A DNA stretch of 64,000 nucleotides from Anaerolineae bacterium (GTDB lineage: Bacteria > Chloroflexota > Anaerolineae > 4572-78 > J111): the NCBI GenBank assembly GCA_023151115.1, contig JAKLJP010000016.1, forward strand, positions 62,001 through 126,000, in the 5' to 3' direction. Shown piece after piece: positions 17,316 through 25,800 of the stretch. Numbering within the stretch: position 1 is the stretch's first letter; every line of letters begins with the position of its first letter. Below the pieces are notes generated by a model. That model saw nothing but the letters and a program-made list of their open reading frames with translations. It ran no database searches and was not told where the DNA came from. The position numbers were made by a program, and so were the translations under genes.

Positions 17316-17547
17316 ACATAGCCCGGAACGTGATGCAGACCAGCCAATGGTCTATCAAATCAGGCTCACGGGCCATCTGGGGCATCAGTGGACGGACTGG
17401 TTTGGGGGGCTGACCATCACGCTGGAAACCAATGGCGATACGCTTTTAACCGGCCCGGTGGCCGATCAGGCCGCGTTGTTTGGCTTGCTCAGAAAAGTCC
17501 GCGATTTAGGGCTGCCCTTGGTCGAGGTTATTCAGGTTAAATCTTGA
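17305..17547 (+). CDS. Small conserved hypothetical protein
   Basis: An 80-residue protein starting at ATG 17305, inside the end of the dehydrogenase gene and in a different frame. The body reads [20 protein letters not shown], then [19 protein letters not shown] and [19 protein letters not shown] recall similar stand-alone proteins being common in Chloroflexota and other soil bacteria beside regulators and oxidoreductases; no function is known. The pattern suggests one compact alpha/beta domain whose last helix and strand could bind a partner. An upstream in-frame ATG at 17275 lies deep inside the dehydrogenase and is less likely. Confidence 0.7.
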   Translation: MSNEHSPERDADQPMVYQIRLTGHLGHQWTDWFGGLTITLETNGDTLLTGPVADQAALFGLLRKVRDLGLPLVEVIQVKS

Positions 17548-17579
17548 ACAGACCATTAGGCAGTTGAGGTATAAAAGGA

Positions 17580-17610
17580 ATTAGACGAATCGTCTAATCA
17601 TTATTAGACA
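17580..17610. promoter_or_regulatory. Overlapping palindromes, probable operator before the DUF2938 gene
   Basis: ATTAGACGA and TCGTCTAAT form a perfect 9-bp dyad around one base (17580-17598). Overlapping it, GTCTAAT and ATTAGAC form a second dyad (17592-17609). Three half-sites of the same ATTAGAC core within 30 bases, 26 bases before a start codon, look like a TetR- or MarR-type operator. No regulator gene is adjacent. Confidence 0.6.
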
Positions 17611-17635
17611 TAAACTATTATTAAACAGGTGACTC

Positions 17636-18142
17636 ATGAATACTTTAGCTCTCCCCCTCATTAGCGCCGTCCTTATGGGGCTTGGCGCAACGCTCACGTT
17701 TGATCTTTGGGCGCTGTTTCTCAAACATGCCTTTAAGATTCCGCCATCCAACATCTGCCTCGTCGGGCGCTGGCTTCGCTACATGCCACAAGGAACCTTT
17801 AAGCATTCAAATATTGGATCTGCCCCCCGCAAGAGCGCAGAATGTACGGTCGGCTGGATCGCCCACTACATGATTGGCATCACCTTCGCCCTCGTTTTCG
17901 TTGCCTTAGTCGGCGCCAACTGGCTTCAGCATCCGACACTGATTCCCGCCCTCATCTTTGGAGTCGTCACGGTCGTGGCGCCCTTCTCCATCATGCAACC
18001 TTCATTTGGACTTGGATTTGCCGCATCAAAGATGTCAAATCCTACGCCGGTAAGAGTTCGTAGTTTGATGAATCATACTGCGTTTGGGATAGGTCTTTAC
18101 CTTTTCGCATTGCTGGTCAACTGGTTGCTAACAATAAATTGA
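17636..18142 (+). CDS. DUF2938 family membrane protein
   Basis: A 168-residue membrane protein with four hydrophobic segments. The family pattern is present: MGLGATLTFDLWALFLKH, then the conserved LVGRWLRYMPQGTFKHSNI loop, GWIAHYMIGITFALVF, and FGLGFAASKMSNPTPVRVRSLMNH before the last helix. DUF2938 proteins are small inner-membrane proteins of unknown function. The tight palindromic operator just upstream suggests the gene is repressible. It is the last gene before the tail cluster. Confidence 0.85.
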   Translation: MNTLALPLISAVLMGLGATLTFDLWALFLKHAFKIPPSNICLVGRWLRYMPQGTFKHSNIGSAPRKSAECTVGWIAHYMIGITFALVFVALVGANWLQHPTLIPALIFGVVTVVAPFSIMQPSFGLGFAASKMSNPTPVRVRSLMNHTAFGIGLYLFALLVNWLLTIN

Positions 18143-18177
18143 GGCAAGTTTTCATGACAAACTCGTTCCACAGGGGC

Positions 18178-18206
18178 TTGAATTTCTCTTGGTTGTGTTA
18201 TATAAT
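18178..18206 (+). promoter_or_regulatory. Near-consensus promoter upstream of the tail cluster
   Basis: TTGAAT (18178-18183), a 17-base spacer and TATAAT (18201-18206). It is followed 16 bases later by a hairpin (GTATCCT, 7-base loop, AGGATAC at 18222-18242) with no T-run. It could drive a long leader into the sheath gene. Confidence 0.6.
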
Positions 18207-18397
18207 GGATTTTGGTTTTGCGTATCCTGACTTTTAGGATACCTTTGATCTGCTCCATTTTACCCACATTTAACACTTTTTAAGTCCATATAACTGAATT
18301 TGGCCTGGGGCATCAACACGAAATGGTACGTTGATGTTTAGCCAGGTCTATCTCCGACGCCGTTTCAGCCGCCTGCATAAACGCTGGCAAGCTCTGG

Positions 18398-18427
18398 TTG
18401 AGTTGTCGCTTGCCGATATACTATAAT
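18398..18427 (+). promoter_or_regulatory. Proximal promoter of the tail cluster
   Basis: TTGAGT (18398-18403), an 18-base spacer and TATAAT (18422-18427), 32 bases before the sheath ATG. A consensus AGGAGG at 18448-18453 precedes that ATG. With the distal promoter at 18178 this gives two candidate starts. The 316-bp region otherwise holds a small CATCAAC/GTTGATG inverted repeat and no gene. Confidence 0.6.
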
Positions 18428-18458
18428 TCAATACCGCTAAGTTCGATAGGAGGCCAAA

Positions 18459-19571
18459 ATGACCGATGTGATTTTGCCAGGTATTTACATTACCGTCCGG
18501 GATGAAGGGTTGATCAGTGTTGGCGGCGTCAGCACTGGCAACATTGGCATCGTGGGCACGGCGGAAGGAGGTGAGCTGAATAAGGTTTACACCCTGAGCA
18601 GCCTAACCGAGGCCAAAGAAATATTCGGCCCGCCCAAAGATGCTCCGGCTAATAATGCCCCCTCCAAGAAAAACGTCGTCGAACCCACACTGTTGAAAGC
18701 GTTGGAACTGATTTTTGGCAACGGCGGCAGAACAGTCTACGCGGTTCGGGTGGATAACGCTACCGCCGACAAGTATGAGACCGGCCTGGCCCTCCTGGAA
18801 AACGAAATCGCCAATATTATTGTTCTGGCCGGGCAGGATGTTACCAACAGCGATATGGTCGCCAAACTGACAGGCCACCTGAATCGCACCCAGGAAATCC
18901 ACCGCGAGCGGATAGGGATTATCGGCTCTAACGGGTCTACCGGGGCTGATGAAATTATCAATAGCAAATCGGCGGCCGTCCTCGATAACGGGCGGATGAT
19001 TTACGTGGCCCCCGGCGTTAGCCTCAAAAAACGCGACCCCGCCACCGGCGAAGTCAGCGAAGAGAAACTCTCCGGGGCTTACATGGCCGCCGCTGTCGCC
19101 GGGTTGATTTCTTCGCTGCCGGTTCAGGCCAGCCCTACCAACAAAATTGTCAATGTCACCGGGTTAGCGGTCAACTTCAACTACGGCGACCTCGAAAAAC
19201 TGGTCAAGAACAACATCCTGGCTGTGGAAAAACGCGAGGGGTATCGGGTGGTCAAAGGCGTCACGACCTCCACCAACACCGCCTGGTCGCAAATTACCAC
19301 CCGCCGCATTGTAGACTACGCCATCTACGGTGTGCGCGCGGCCTGCAACCCCTACATTGGCAAACTCAACAATATTCGCGTCCGCAGCGCCATGAAAGCG
19401 ACCCTTGATGGTTTCCTGACCCGCATGGTGGAGAGTGAAGCTCTGGTTGGCTACAGTCTGGATGTGAGCGCCACCCGCGCCCAGGAAATTGCCGGGCAGG
19501 CTATTGTCACCATGTCCATCCAACCTACCTTTAGCATTGATTACATTATGGTCACCATGACCCTCGGCTAG
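18459..19571 (+). CDS. Contractile tail sheath protein
   Basis: A 370-residue sheath subunit that would form the outer contractile tube of the particle. The N-terminus TDVILPGIYITVRDEG, followed by the TGNIGIVGTAEGGELNKV strand and EAKEIFGPP, is the usual sheath start; ALELIFGNGGRTVYAVRV is the conserved core motif. The C-terminal domain contains RRIVDYAIYGVRAACNPYIGKLNN and ends in a short beta region (IQPTFSIDYIMVTMTL), the part that interlocks neighbours. The length matches phage and PBSX-type sheaths. It is the only sheath gene here, whereas most known extracellular injection systems carry two or three. Strong AGGAGG site; first gene of the block. Confidence 0.92.
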   Translation: MTDVILPGIYITVRDEGLISVGGVSTGNIGIVGTAEGGELNKVYTLSSLTEAKEIFGPPKDAPANNAPSKKNVVEPTLLKALELIFGNGGRTVYAVRVDNATADKYETGLALLENEIANIIVLAGQDVTNSDMVAKLTGHLNRTQEIHRERIGIIGSNGSTGADEIINSKSAAVLDNGRMIYVAPGVSLKKRDPATGEVSEEKLSGAYMAAAVAGLISSLPVQASPTNKIVNVTGLAVNFNYGDLEKLVKNNILAVEKREGYRVVKGVTTSTNTAWSQITTRRIVDYAIYGVRAACNPYIGKLNNIRVRSAMKATLDGFLTRMVESEALVGYSLDVSATRAQEIAGQAIVTMSIQPTFSIDYIMVTMTLG

Positions 19572-19600
19572 TCCGCCACTAAACAGAGGAGAGATTTCTC

Positions 19601-20104
19601 ATGCCTAACAATAATGTTTTTCGCGGCTCAGATGCCACACTGGTTTTAGCTGTGGACGACAACTCCACTGTTGAAGGACAACTTGCCGACGGCTTGATTA
19701 CTGAATATGAGCTTTCCAGCGTCGTCGGGCGGTTGCAGCAGGTCACGGTCAAGGTCGAGAACGATGTCCGGCCCTATCATGAAATCGGCAAGCGCTTTGC
19801 CAGCGAGCTGCGCCCCGGCAACATCTACGTTTCCGGCACGGCGGCTCGCGCCCACATCAACGGCGCGCTGATCCGTCTTCTGCTCGGCGAGGGCGCCACC
19901 GGCCCTTCTGACTCTCTGGCTCAGCCCACCTTTAACATGGTCATCAATATCCTGAATCCGGCCCTGCCCGGCAACAGCAGCAAAGTAGTGCTCTTTGGAG
20001 TCAAGTTCGATAGTTGGGTCTTCAATTTGCCTGAGGATGATTTTATTATGGAATCGGTTTCCTTCAAGGCAATCCGTATCGGTAGTGAAGAGACCAGTGG
20101 CTGA
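19601..20104 (+). CDS. Tail tube protein
   Basis: A 167-residue protein immediately after the sheath, the normal place for the inner tube subunit. Residues 25-60 (GLITEYELSSVVGRLQQVTVKVENDVRPYHEIGKR, in part) and the strand NPALPGNSSKVVLFGVKFDSW fit a mostly beta protein. The ending FNLPEDDFIMESVSFKAIRI is the recognisable tube-protein close, where the last strand covers the neighbour subunit. GAGGAGAGA lies upstream of the ATG. The assignment rests on position, size and the closing motif. Its last bases overlap the start of the chaperone gene. Confidence 0.8.
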   Translation: MPNNNVFRGSDATLVLAVDDNSTVEGQLADGLITEYELSSVVGRLQQVTVKVENDVRPYHEIGKRFASELRPGNIYVSGTAARAHINGALIRLLLGEGATGPSDSLAQPTFNMVINILNPALPGNSSKVVLFGVKFDSWVFNLPEDDFIMESVSFKAIRIGSEETSG

Positions 20105-20602
20105 TTTGTATCTCAGCGCGGAAGAGCTGCTCGCTGGCGCATCGGTCAATTATGATGTCGTTATCCCACCGGAGCTGCTCCATCCGGGCGGGAGTGATGC
20201 CTCAAGCGAGATGGCCGTTACCCTCAAACCGCTCACCATTGGCACCTTCCAACTCATCATGAAAGCGGCCAAAAACGACGCCAGCCTGATTCCCTTGCTG
20301 ATGATCAAAGAGTCGCTCATTCAACCGGCGCTTACTTTAGAACAAGTAAAAAAATTGCCGCTGGGATTGGTCAACTTTCTGATTGGGCATATCCGCGAGA
20401 TAAGCGGCCTGGTTGAAAAAAAAAGTCTTTTGCCGAGTTGAACGAATCACCCCTGGCGCAAGCCAGCTATCTGCTGGCCCGCGCTTTTGGTTGGACGCCC
20501 CAACAAGTGCAAGCCCTGACGATGGCCCAGGTATCTATTTACTTGCGTCTGCTCGAACAGGAGGCTGCGCTTTTGCAGGGTGACGAGTTCTCGTCCACCT
20601 AG
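20097..20602 (+). CDS. Tail assembly chaperone made in two forms by probable -1 frameshift
   Basis: Without frameshifting, translation from GTG 20097 (overlapping the tube stop) gives 114 residues ending in TGA at 20439-20441. A run of nine A (20416-20424) near its end allows a -1 slip; reading then continues with SFAELNESPLAQASYLLARAFGWTPQQVQALTMAQV to TAG at 20600, giving about 168 residues. The downstream frame has no start codon of its own in a useful place, fits coding sequence, and ends just before the next spacer. This is the architecture of the lambda G/GT, Mu and PBSX-type chaperones, which bind the tape measure before tube assembly. The first part contains TLKPLTIGTFQLIMKAAKNDASL and IPLLMIKESL. 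A simple extra-A sequencing or mutation event is the alternative. Confidence 0.8.
20416..20425 (+). other. Slippery A9 sequence for -1 frameshifting
   Basis: Zero-frame codons are GAA AAA AAA AGT; slipping one base back gives AAG TCT. A small stem (CTGGC, GCAA loop, GCCAG; 20453-20466) lies 28 bases downstream, farther than the usual 5-9 bases, so slippage is probably driven mainly by the A-run. Confidence 0.7.
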
Positions 20603-20610
20603 TGGTTCGT

Positions 20611-20658
20611 AGGGACGACTTTAGTCGTTTTTAATCTGGTTAAGCGACTGAAGTCGCT
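20611..20658. repeat. Twin hairpin repeat (ACGACTTTAGTCGT and AGCGACTGAAGTCGCT)
   Basis: Two short perfect hairpins: ACGACT-TT-AGTCGT (20615-20628), followed by T5, and AGCGACT-GA-AGTCGCT (20643-20658). Similar units are common dispersed repeats in other bacteria. The first could act as a weak terminator after the chaperone gene and reduce transcription of what follows. The 98-bp spacer holds no gene. Confidence 0.65.
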
Positions 20659-20700
20659 ATTACACGCCTAATTTCTGGTTTGATGACCGTCAAAATTTGA

Positions 20701-22197
20701 ATGACCATGCCCGCTGAAAATTTGATGACAATCGGCGACCCATTACGGGCCGAATATGAAACCTGGCTGGCAGGTTTTGCCCTGTTTGGGCCGGACCATT
20801 TTCTGCGGGCCGCTTCCGACTGGGAACCCCTCGGCCAGACGCAGGCAGATTTTGCTCGTTCGGTGCAGGAGATTCAGGCCTGGCTAGACCTCGATTCCTG
20901 GCTGACTTCGGGGTTTCTGCCTGTCCCTGGAGTCATTTCACCCCCTGCGCCGGCTTCCAAAACGAGCCTCGCTGAACGTTCCTCCGGTGCTTGGCCGGCC
21001 TGGCCTGCTGCTTCGCCGGTCTCGCCGCCTTCCTTTTCGGCGGAGGAGGTTTCTCCGCCTGGCAGCCAGCCTGCCGGGCCAGGCGCAGCATCATCTTCCG
21101 GGGTACCGAAAAACCTGATTGTCAGGCCGGACGTGGAGACCTCCCGCCAACCCCACTCGCAGCAAAGTGTGGCCTTATTGGCCCCCATCGGCAGCTTGAG
21201 TGACCTGGCCCGGATGGTACAGATGACCCCCTATAACGACGAGGCCGAAGCGCCGGAGCATCCTCTTGAGTCCCAGGCTGCTCCCTCATTCACCCGGACG
21301 ATGCCGGGCGCAGAAGACGCCATTTTCGGCCCACCCGGCCTATCCCCACAAACCAGGGCTGCTCCGGCGGCCTCCAGTAGCGATTTGGATCTAGCCGAGG
21401 AGTGGCAATCCGCCTCCTTTACGGACGAGGCTCCTGTTGCAGACGATGAGGTTGGTTCTCCAAGCCGGGTTGTGCTGCCGGGTGAGTGGCCCAGCTCGCC
21501 GGTTGCTCCTTCAGCCGAGGCCACATTTTTATCGCCAGCCGCCTTCTCTGAGACCGACTTTCCTCCGGCCAGCTTGCAGCCGGTTGGCCGTCCTGCGGTG
21601 ATGGGCAGCGATTTAGACTTCTCTGACCGGCCGGGGGTGGATTGGGGCGCGCCGGAAAAGTCTACCGAAACTCGCCCGGTAGATGCGCCATCCTTGACGC
21701 CATCAGATGCTTCTTGGAACAGAAGCCGATCCGCGCCGGAGATAAGAGAAGGGACGCCCGAAAATTCTGCCGAAGCTCCATTTTCTGCCGGAGAACTGGC
21801 CCGACTGGGGAACGAACTCGCCGCAGGGTTTTTCAGCGCCCCTGCCCCCCTGACGAGAGCCGGAGCACAACCAGACGCTCCCTCTATCGGCGCTGCTACG
21901 GATTGGCTCACCCTGCTGGCAGCGGTAACATTGCCGGGCCGGATGCCGGGCCTGTCGTCAGAAAAAATTGCCGGACGGCCGGTGGAAACTCTATCACCCG
22001 GCCCACCTGTCCCGCCCAGCAAACAGACACAGGATTGGAACGATACACCTGAAGTGGTCCGGCAGATTATTGAAACAGACGCAGACATGGCGGCCAATAA
22101 CTCTACCCTGTCGCCCCTGGATGTCCAGGATATGCTGAATGCGCTTCGCCAGGAAATCTGGCGAGAGTATCGGCGTTTTTACGGAACCGTTGCTTAG
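20701..22197 (+). CDS. Large Pro/Ser/Ala-rich protein of the tail cluster, unknown function
   Basis: A 498-residue protein I do not recognise. Residues 1-70 look folded (PLRAEYETWLAGFALFGPDHFLR, then VQEIQAWLDLDSWLTSGFLP). Residues 75-430 are rich in Pro, Ser, Ala and Glu and probably disordered. The last 50 residues look folded again (EVVRQIIETDADMAANNSTL, then SPLDVQDMLNALRQEIWREYRRFYG), and this kind of end is common in phage tail proteins placed before a tape measure. Two ordered ends joined by a long linker fit a scaffold, an adaptor or a cargo that must unfold. There is no signal peptide or toxin motif. No ribosome-binding site is visible before ATG 20701 or ATG 20707. Confidence 0.7.
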   Translation: MTMPAENLMTIGDPLRAEYETWLAGFALFGPDHFLRAASDWEPLGQTQADFARSVQEIQAWLDLDSWLTSGFLPVPGVISPPAPASKTSLAERSSGAWPAWPAASPVSPPSFSAEEVSPPGSQPAGPGAASSSGVPKNLIVRPDVETSRQPHSQQSVALLAPIGSLSDLARMVQMTPYNDEAEAPEHPLESQAAPSFTRTMPGAEDAIFGPPGLSPQTRAAPAASSSDLDLAEEWQSASFTDEAPVADDEVGSPSRVVLPGEWPSSPVAPSAEATFLSPAAFSETDFPPASLQPVGRPAVMGSDLDFSDRPGVDWGAPEKSTETRPVDAPSLTPSDASWNRSRSAPEIREGTPENSAEAPFSAGELARLGNELAAGFFSAPAPLTRAGAQPDAPSIGAATDWLTLLAAVTLPGRMPGLSSEKIAGRPVETLSPGPPVPPSKQTQDWNDTPEVVRQIIETDADMAANNSTLSPLDVQDMLNALRQEIWREYRRFYGTVA

Positions 22198-22227
22198 CCT
22201 ATGTGATTGTCCAAAAATAAGTTCCCT

Positions 22228-22273
22228 GAGTTCCTATGAGTTCCCAGGGAACTAAAGGAACTCGTAGGAACTC
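22228..22273. repeat. GAGTTCCTAYGAGTTCC inverted repeat
   Basis: Arms at 22228-22244 and 22257-22273 match at 16 of 17 positions, with a 12-base loop that itself contains a GGGAAC unit pairing with GTTCCC at 22221. It fills the 106-bp gap inside the tail cluster and would form a strong hairpin 30 bases before the next start codon, where it could affect translation. Confidence 0.75.
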
Positions 22274-22303
22274 AAAACAGGAAGTAAATTTTAGACGTTT
22301 ACT

Positions 22304-22885
22304 ATGCCCATCGAACTGGCCGGAATCAAGATTGCCCGCGTGCATAAAATCACTACCCTGGAACAGGCTGCCTTTGTACAGCACCGTGTGCCCGGCCAGG
22401 AGGGTAACACCCTGCAAAATCTGGGCCGCGATTCGGTCAGCCTGCAAATTGAGGGTATTTTTTTTGGCCCAAAGGCCACGGAAGAACTGGAAAAACTGCG
22501 CGGGATCTATCTTAAGCGCCAGCCGGTAGATTTTATCGCCGATTTGATGGGGCAATACTATGCCAGCAAAGTGGTGCTGACCCGCTTCAACGTGACCGAA
22601 TCGGCCCAGGAACCCCATCAGTTCAGTTATCTGCTGGTGGTGACGGAGTATGTCCAGCCGCCCAAACAGCCGGCCGCGGCCACGGCTGCGGTCAACCAAC
22701 AAGTCAAGCTGGAGGCCAAAGCCGCGCTGGATATTGCCGGTCTGCCTGATGCGCTGGCGTTAGGCTCGCTGCCGGAAGTGACCAACCCGTTTGTGCCGCT
22801 CAAAGATGCGCTGGAACCGGCTCGCCAGGCGAGTGCAGGGCTGCAGCAGTCGGTGAGCGGGTTGAAGACGTTATTTGGATTGTAA
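22304..22885 (+). CDS. Tail hub-associated protein (DNA-circularisation N-terminal-like/LysM-position protein)
   Basis: A 193-residue protein placed just before the tape-measure candidate. The segment RVPGQEGNTLQNLGRDSVSL, followed by EGIFFGPKATEELEKLRGIYLKRQPVDFIAD and then VVLTRFNVTESAQEPHQFSYLLVVTEYV, follows the pattern of the DNA_circ_N family and of XkdP-like hub cap proteins: a beta core that describes a cut-and-measure domain in the tail hub. No LysM repeat is present. The last 60 residues are Ala-rich and helical. Known relatives connect tape measure and hub. The family assignment is by pattern only. Confidence 0.6.
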   Translation: MPIELAGIKIARVHKITTLEQAAFVQHRVPGQEGNTLQNLGRDSVSLQIEGIFFGPKATEELEKLRGIYLKRQPVDFIADLMGQYYASKVVLTRFNVTESAQEPHQFSYLLVVTEYVQPPKQPAAATAAVNQQVKLEAKAALDIAGLPDALALGSLPEVTNPFVPLKDALEPARQASAGLQQSVSGLKTLFGL

Positions 22886-22894
22886 GCGGAGGGT

Positions 22895-25800
22895 GTGCCT
22901 ATGCCGGGGATACTCGATCAACTACCCAATCCGAGCCAATTAGGCGACTTGAGTAAAATGCTCAAGTTCGACCCGCAAGCGTTGGGCGGCGGGCTGCAAA
23001 ACCTGAACATCGCCGATATGAGCAAATCCATTGGCGGTATCTCGCCGGGCGAGTCGCTCAGCGGGTTATCGCTGCCCGCGCTGCCGGCTTCGTTATCAAA
23101 AGACGGCTTCATGCAGACCCTCAGCCAGCCGTTGGATAGTCTCAAATCGTTCAACCCGCAGACAGCCCTGGGCAATCTGACCTCCAGCCCGCTGCCGGTA
23201 AACCTGCCCGCCCCCACCTTCGATATAAACAGCCCCATCACGGCCATCACCTCCACCGTGATGCCCAATATGCCGGGCACAAAGTCGCTGGCGGTCCCAT
23301 CCTTCGAGGGCATGGGGACCGACGTGTTGGATTTTTCGGCTTTCACCGGCCCGCTCGACCGGCTGGCCAACGCCGGGGCAGCGACCCCCACCCGGCTGCT
23401 CAACATGCTCCTCAAGGTCGCCGACGGTTTCGTCGCTACCGTTACCGACACCGATTTAATGGTCCAGTTGACCATCCAGGCCCTACAGGAGATTTACAGC
23501 CAACAAATCTACGCGCTGCAAGGCTGCCTGCCGTTGTATGCTGTTACCAGCGCCACCCGCCTCTTGAAGCCGGCCGGCCAACCCGCTGCCCCGGCCTTCA
23601 CTGCCCGCTACAGCCAACTGCTGACCGAAATCGAAACGCTGGAGCCAGGCGATGTAGACCGGCTCAAGAAAATCCTGGCTGAAGGCCGCCAGAATATCAC
23701 GCCGGCCCTGACTGCTTTTGACCGCTCGCGCCTGACCCTTGAAGCTCTCCAGGCCAACAATACCGCCGCCCTCGAATTGGCCCTCCAGAACGTGCTCGAC
23801 CTGACCGGCGCCGGCGAGGTTTTCTTGCAGAAATATTTCGATGCCTTTGGCGAGAAAGCCCATACGGTGTTGGGCGCCATCAAAAAGCCGGTGGACCAGA
23901 TTGGCAAAATGGCCGGCGACATCCGCGAGTACCTGGTTCAGGCCGGCGACACCGCCGAAAGTACCGCCAAAACTGTTTCCGAGCAAATCGAGACCAATCT
24001 GGCCAAAGCCGAACAATTTCTGAAAGATGTTGAAGCCAAAATTAAAGAGCTGGAACAGCAAATCGCCGCTTTTGTCGAGAAGCTCGACGTGGCCCCCCTG
24101 GTGGAAAAAGCCAAGCAGGGCATCGCCAAAGTAGCGGAAGCCATCGAAAAGTTCTTTACCTACGTCGAAGAACTGAAACTCAAGCTGGACGATTTTGTGA
24201 AGCAGTTGGGCGTGACGGTGGATGAGAAATTGACCGCTGCCTTCGACGCCATGGAGAAAAAGATCCGCGAACTGCTGGGCATGATCACCGGGGTGCTTGA
24301 CCGTCCCGAGGTTAAAGACGCCCTGGCCCAAGCTCGCCAGGGCATCGAAAAATTCAAAACGACGGTGGATCAGGCTTCGCTCAAGCAGGTTTTCGACTTG
24401 GTGATTGATAAAACCAACGGCCTGGAAACCAGTATCAAAAACCTGAACACCGCCCAGATGACCACGCCGCAGAAGACCGCGCTCAAAGTCGGGGTGAAGA
24501 TCATCGAACAGGTCAAGGTGGATGAGATTATCAAGCCCGAATTGTTGGCCGCCTTTGAGGAGATTCGCGCCCCGCTGGCCGAATTGATCACCCTGCTCAA
24601 GGAAAAGGCGCTTGAAATCGAAAAGATGATCTACGAGTTTAATCCGGGTACAGTGGTCAACAAGTACATTGTCGAATCCGAGCCGTACCGGGTGGTGATG
24701 CAGTTCCTGGACGATTTTCGCCCGTCCAAGCTGTTGGAGCCGCTCAAGCAAGCCAACGAGATGCTGACCGATATCGTCCGCCAGCTTGACCCGAATATCC
24801 TGATTGACGCCGTGCAGCAGGTCTATGACCAGTTGGCCGGGTTGATCGAATTTATCAACCCCGCCCCGCTCAACCGTTTGATCGGCGATGCGGTGGATAC
24901 GGTGGTCTCAATGTTGGGCCGCATCCGCGACCGCGAATTGGACGCTATTTTGGATACGGTCAAAGAGACCATCTCGCTGGCCCGTTTGATGGAAAAAACC
25001 GGTTTGCAGGAGATTGCCCAGGCCGATTTTTGGGATATGCTGCAAAAAGTGCTGGGCGGCGGCTACCTGGACGAAATCAGTCAGGTGGTTGATGAATTAG
25101 AAAAGCAACTGGCCGCGCTGGCCGCCACCCTTGATTTCAGCCAGCCGCAGGCCGCGCTGGCCGCTTGCGTGGCCGATGTTGACCGCCAGTTGGCCGTCAA
25201 TGGGCTGCTGTTCCGGCAGCGGGCGGTCGAGTTGCAGGAGGTTCTGGTTGGCGAGGCTGCTGCCATTCAACAGTTGGAGGAGCGCCGCAAAGCCTTGCTG
25301 AAGAAAGAACCCGTCTTCCCGGAGATTACGGCCCTGCTCGGCGATTTGGACCTGGCCCCGCTGTTCAAGCTCCAACCGGCCGTGGCTTTTGTGGTCGGCG
25401 CGGAGGCCGCCTCGCTCGACGCCCCGATCATGGCGGTCAACGCGGTTTTGAGACCCAAAGCGGATTTGCTGCGGGCGCTGGGCGAGGGTACTTTTCAGGA
25501 TGCCGCCGTCATCATCTTCCGCAAACAGATTGGCGACCCGGTCAGGGCGTTGATTGCCCAGCTTCAGGCCGACCTCAAGCCGTTCAAAACCGCGATCAAA
25601 AATATCCAAAGCATCCTGATCACCTTGACCGAACTGCCCAAGAAGATTGATGATGCCGTGGCCAAAGTTCTCGACACGGCCCGAGACAGTATCAAAAAGG
25701 TGATTACCCAAACCATCAGCGCCATCCAGGCTTTTCAGGACTCGCTGGTGAACACGCTGACCATGATTTACGAGCGCATCCAGAAGATTGTGGCCGACCT

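Noticed and set aside
21231..22097. 288-codon minus-strand frame opposite the 498-residue protein
   Set aside because: The plus-strand frame has folded-looking ends and fits the operon direction; the minus frame has neither. Low complexity on both strands keeps some doubt.
23483..24751. 422-codon minus-strand frame opposite the tape-measure candidate
   Set aside because: Shadow of a helical, low-complexity gene; Phe/Leu/Gln/His-rich antisense translation with no family features.
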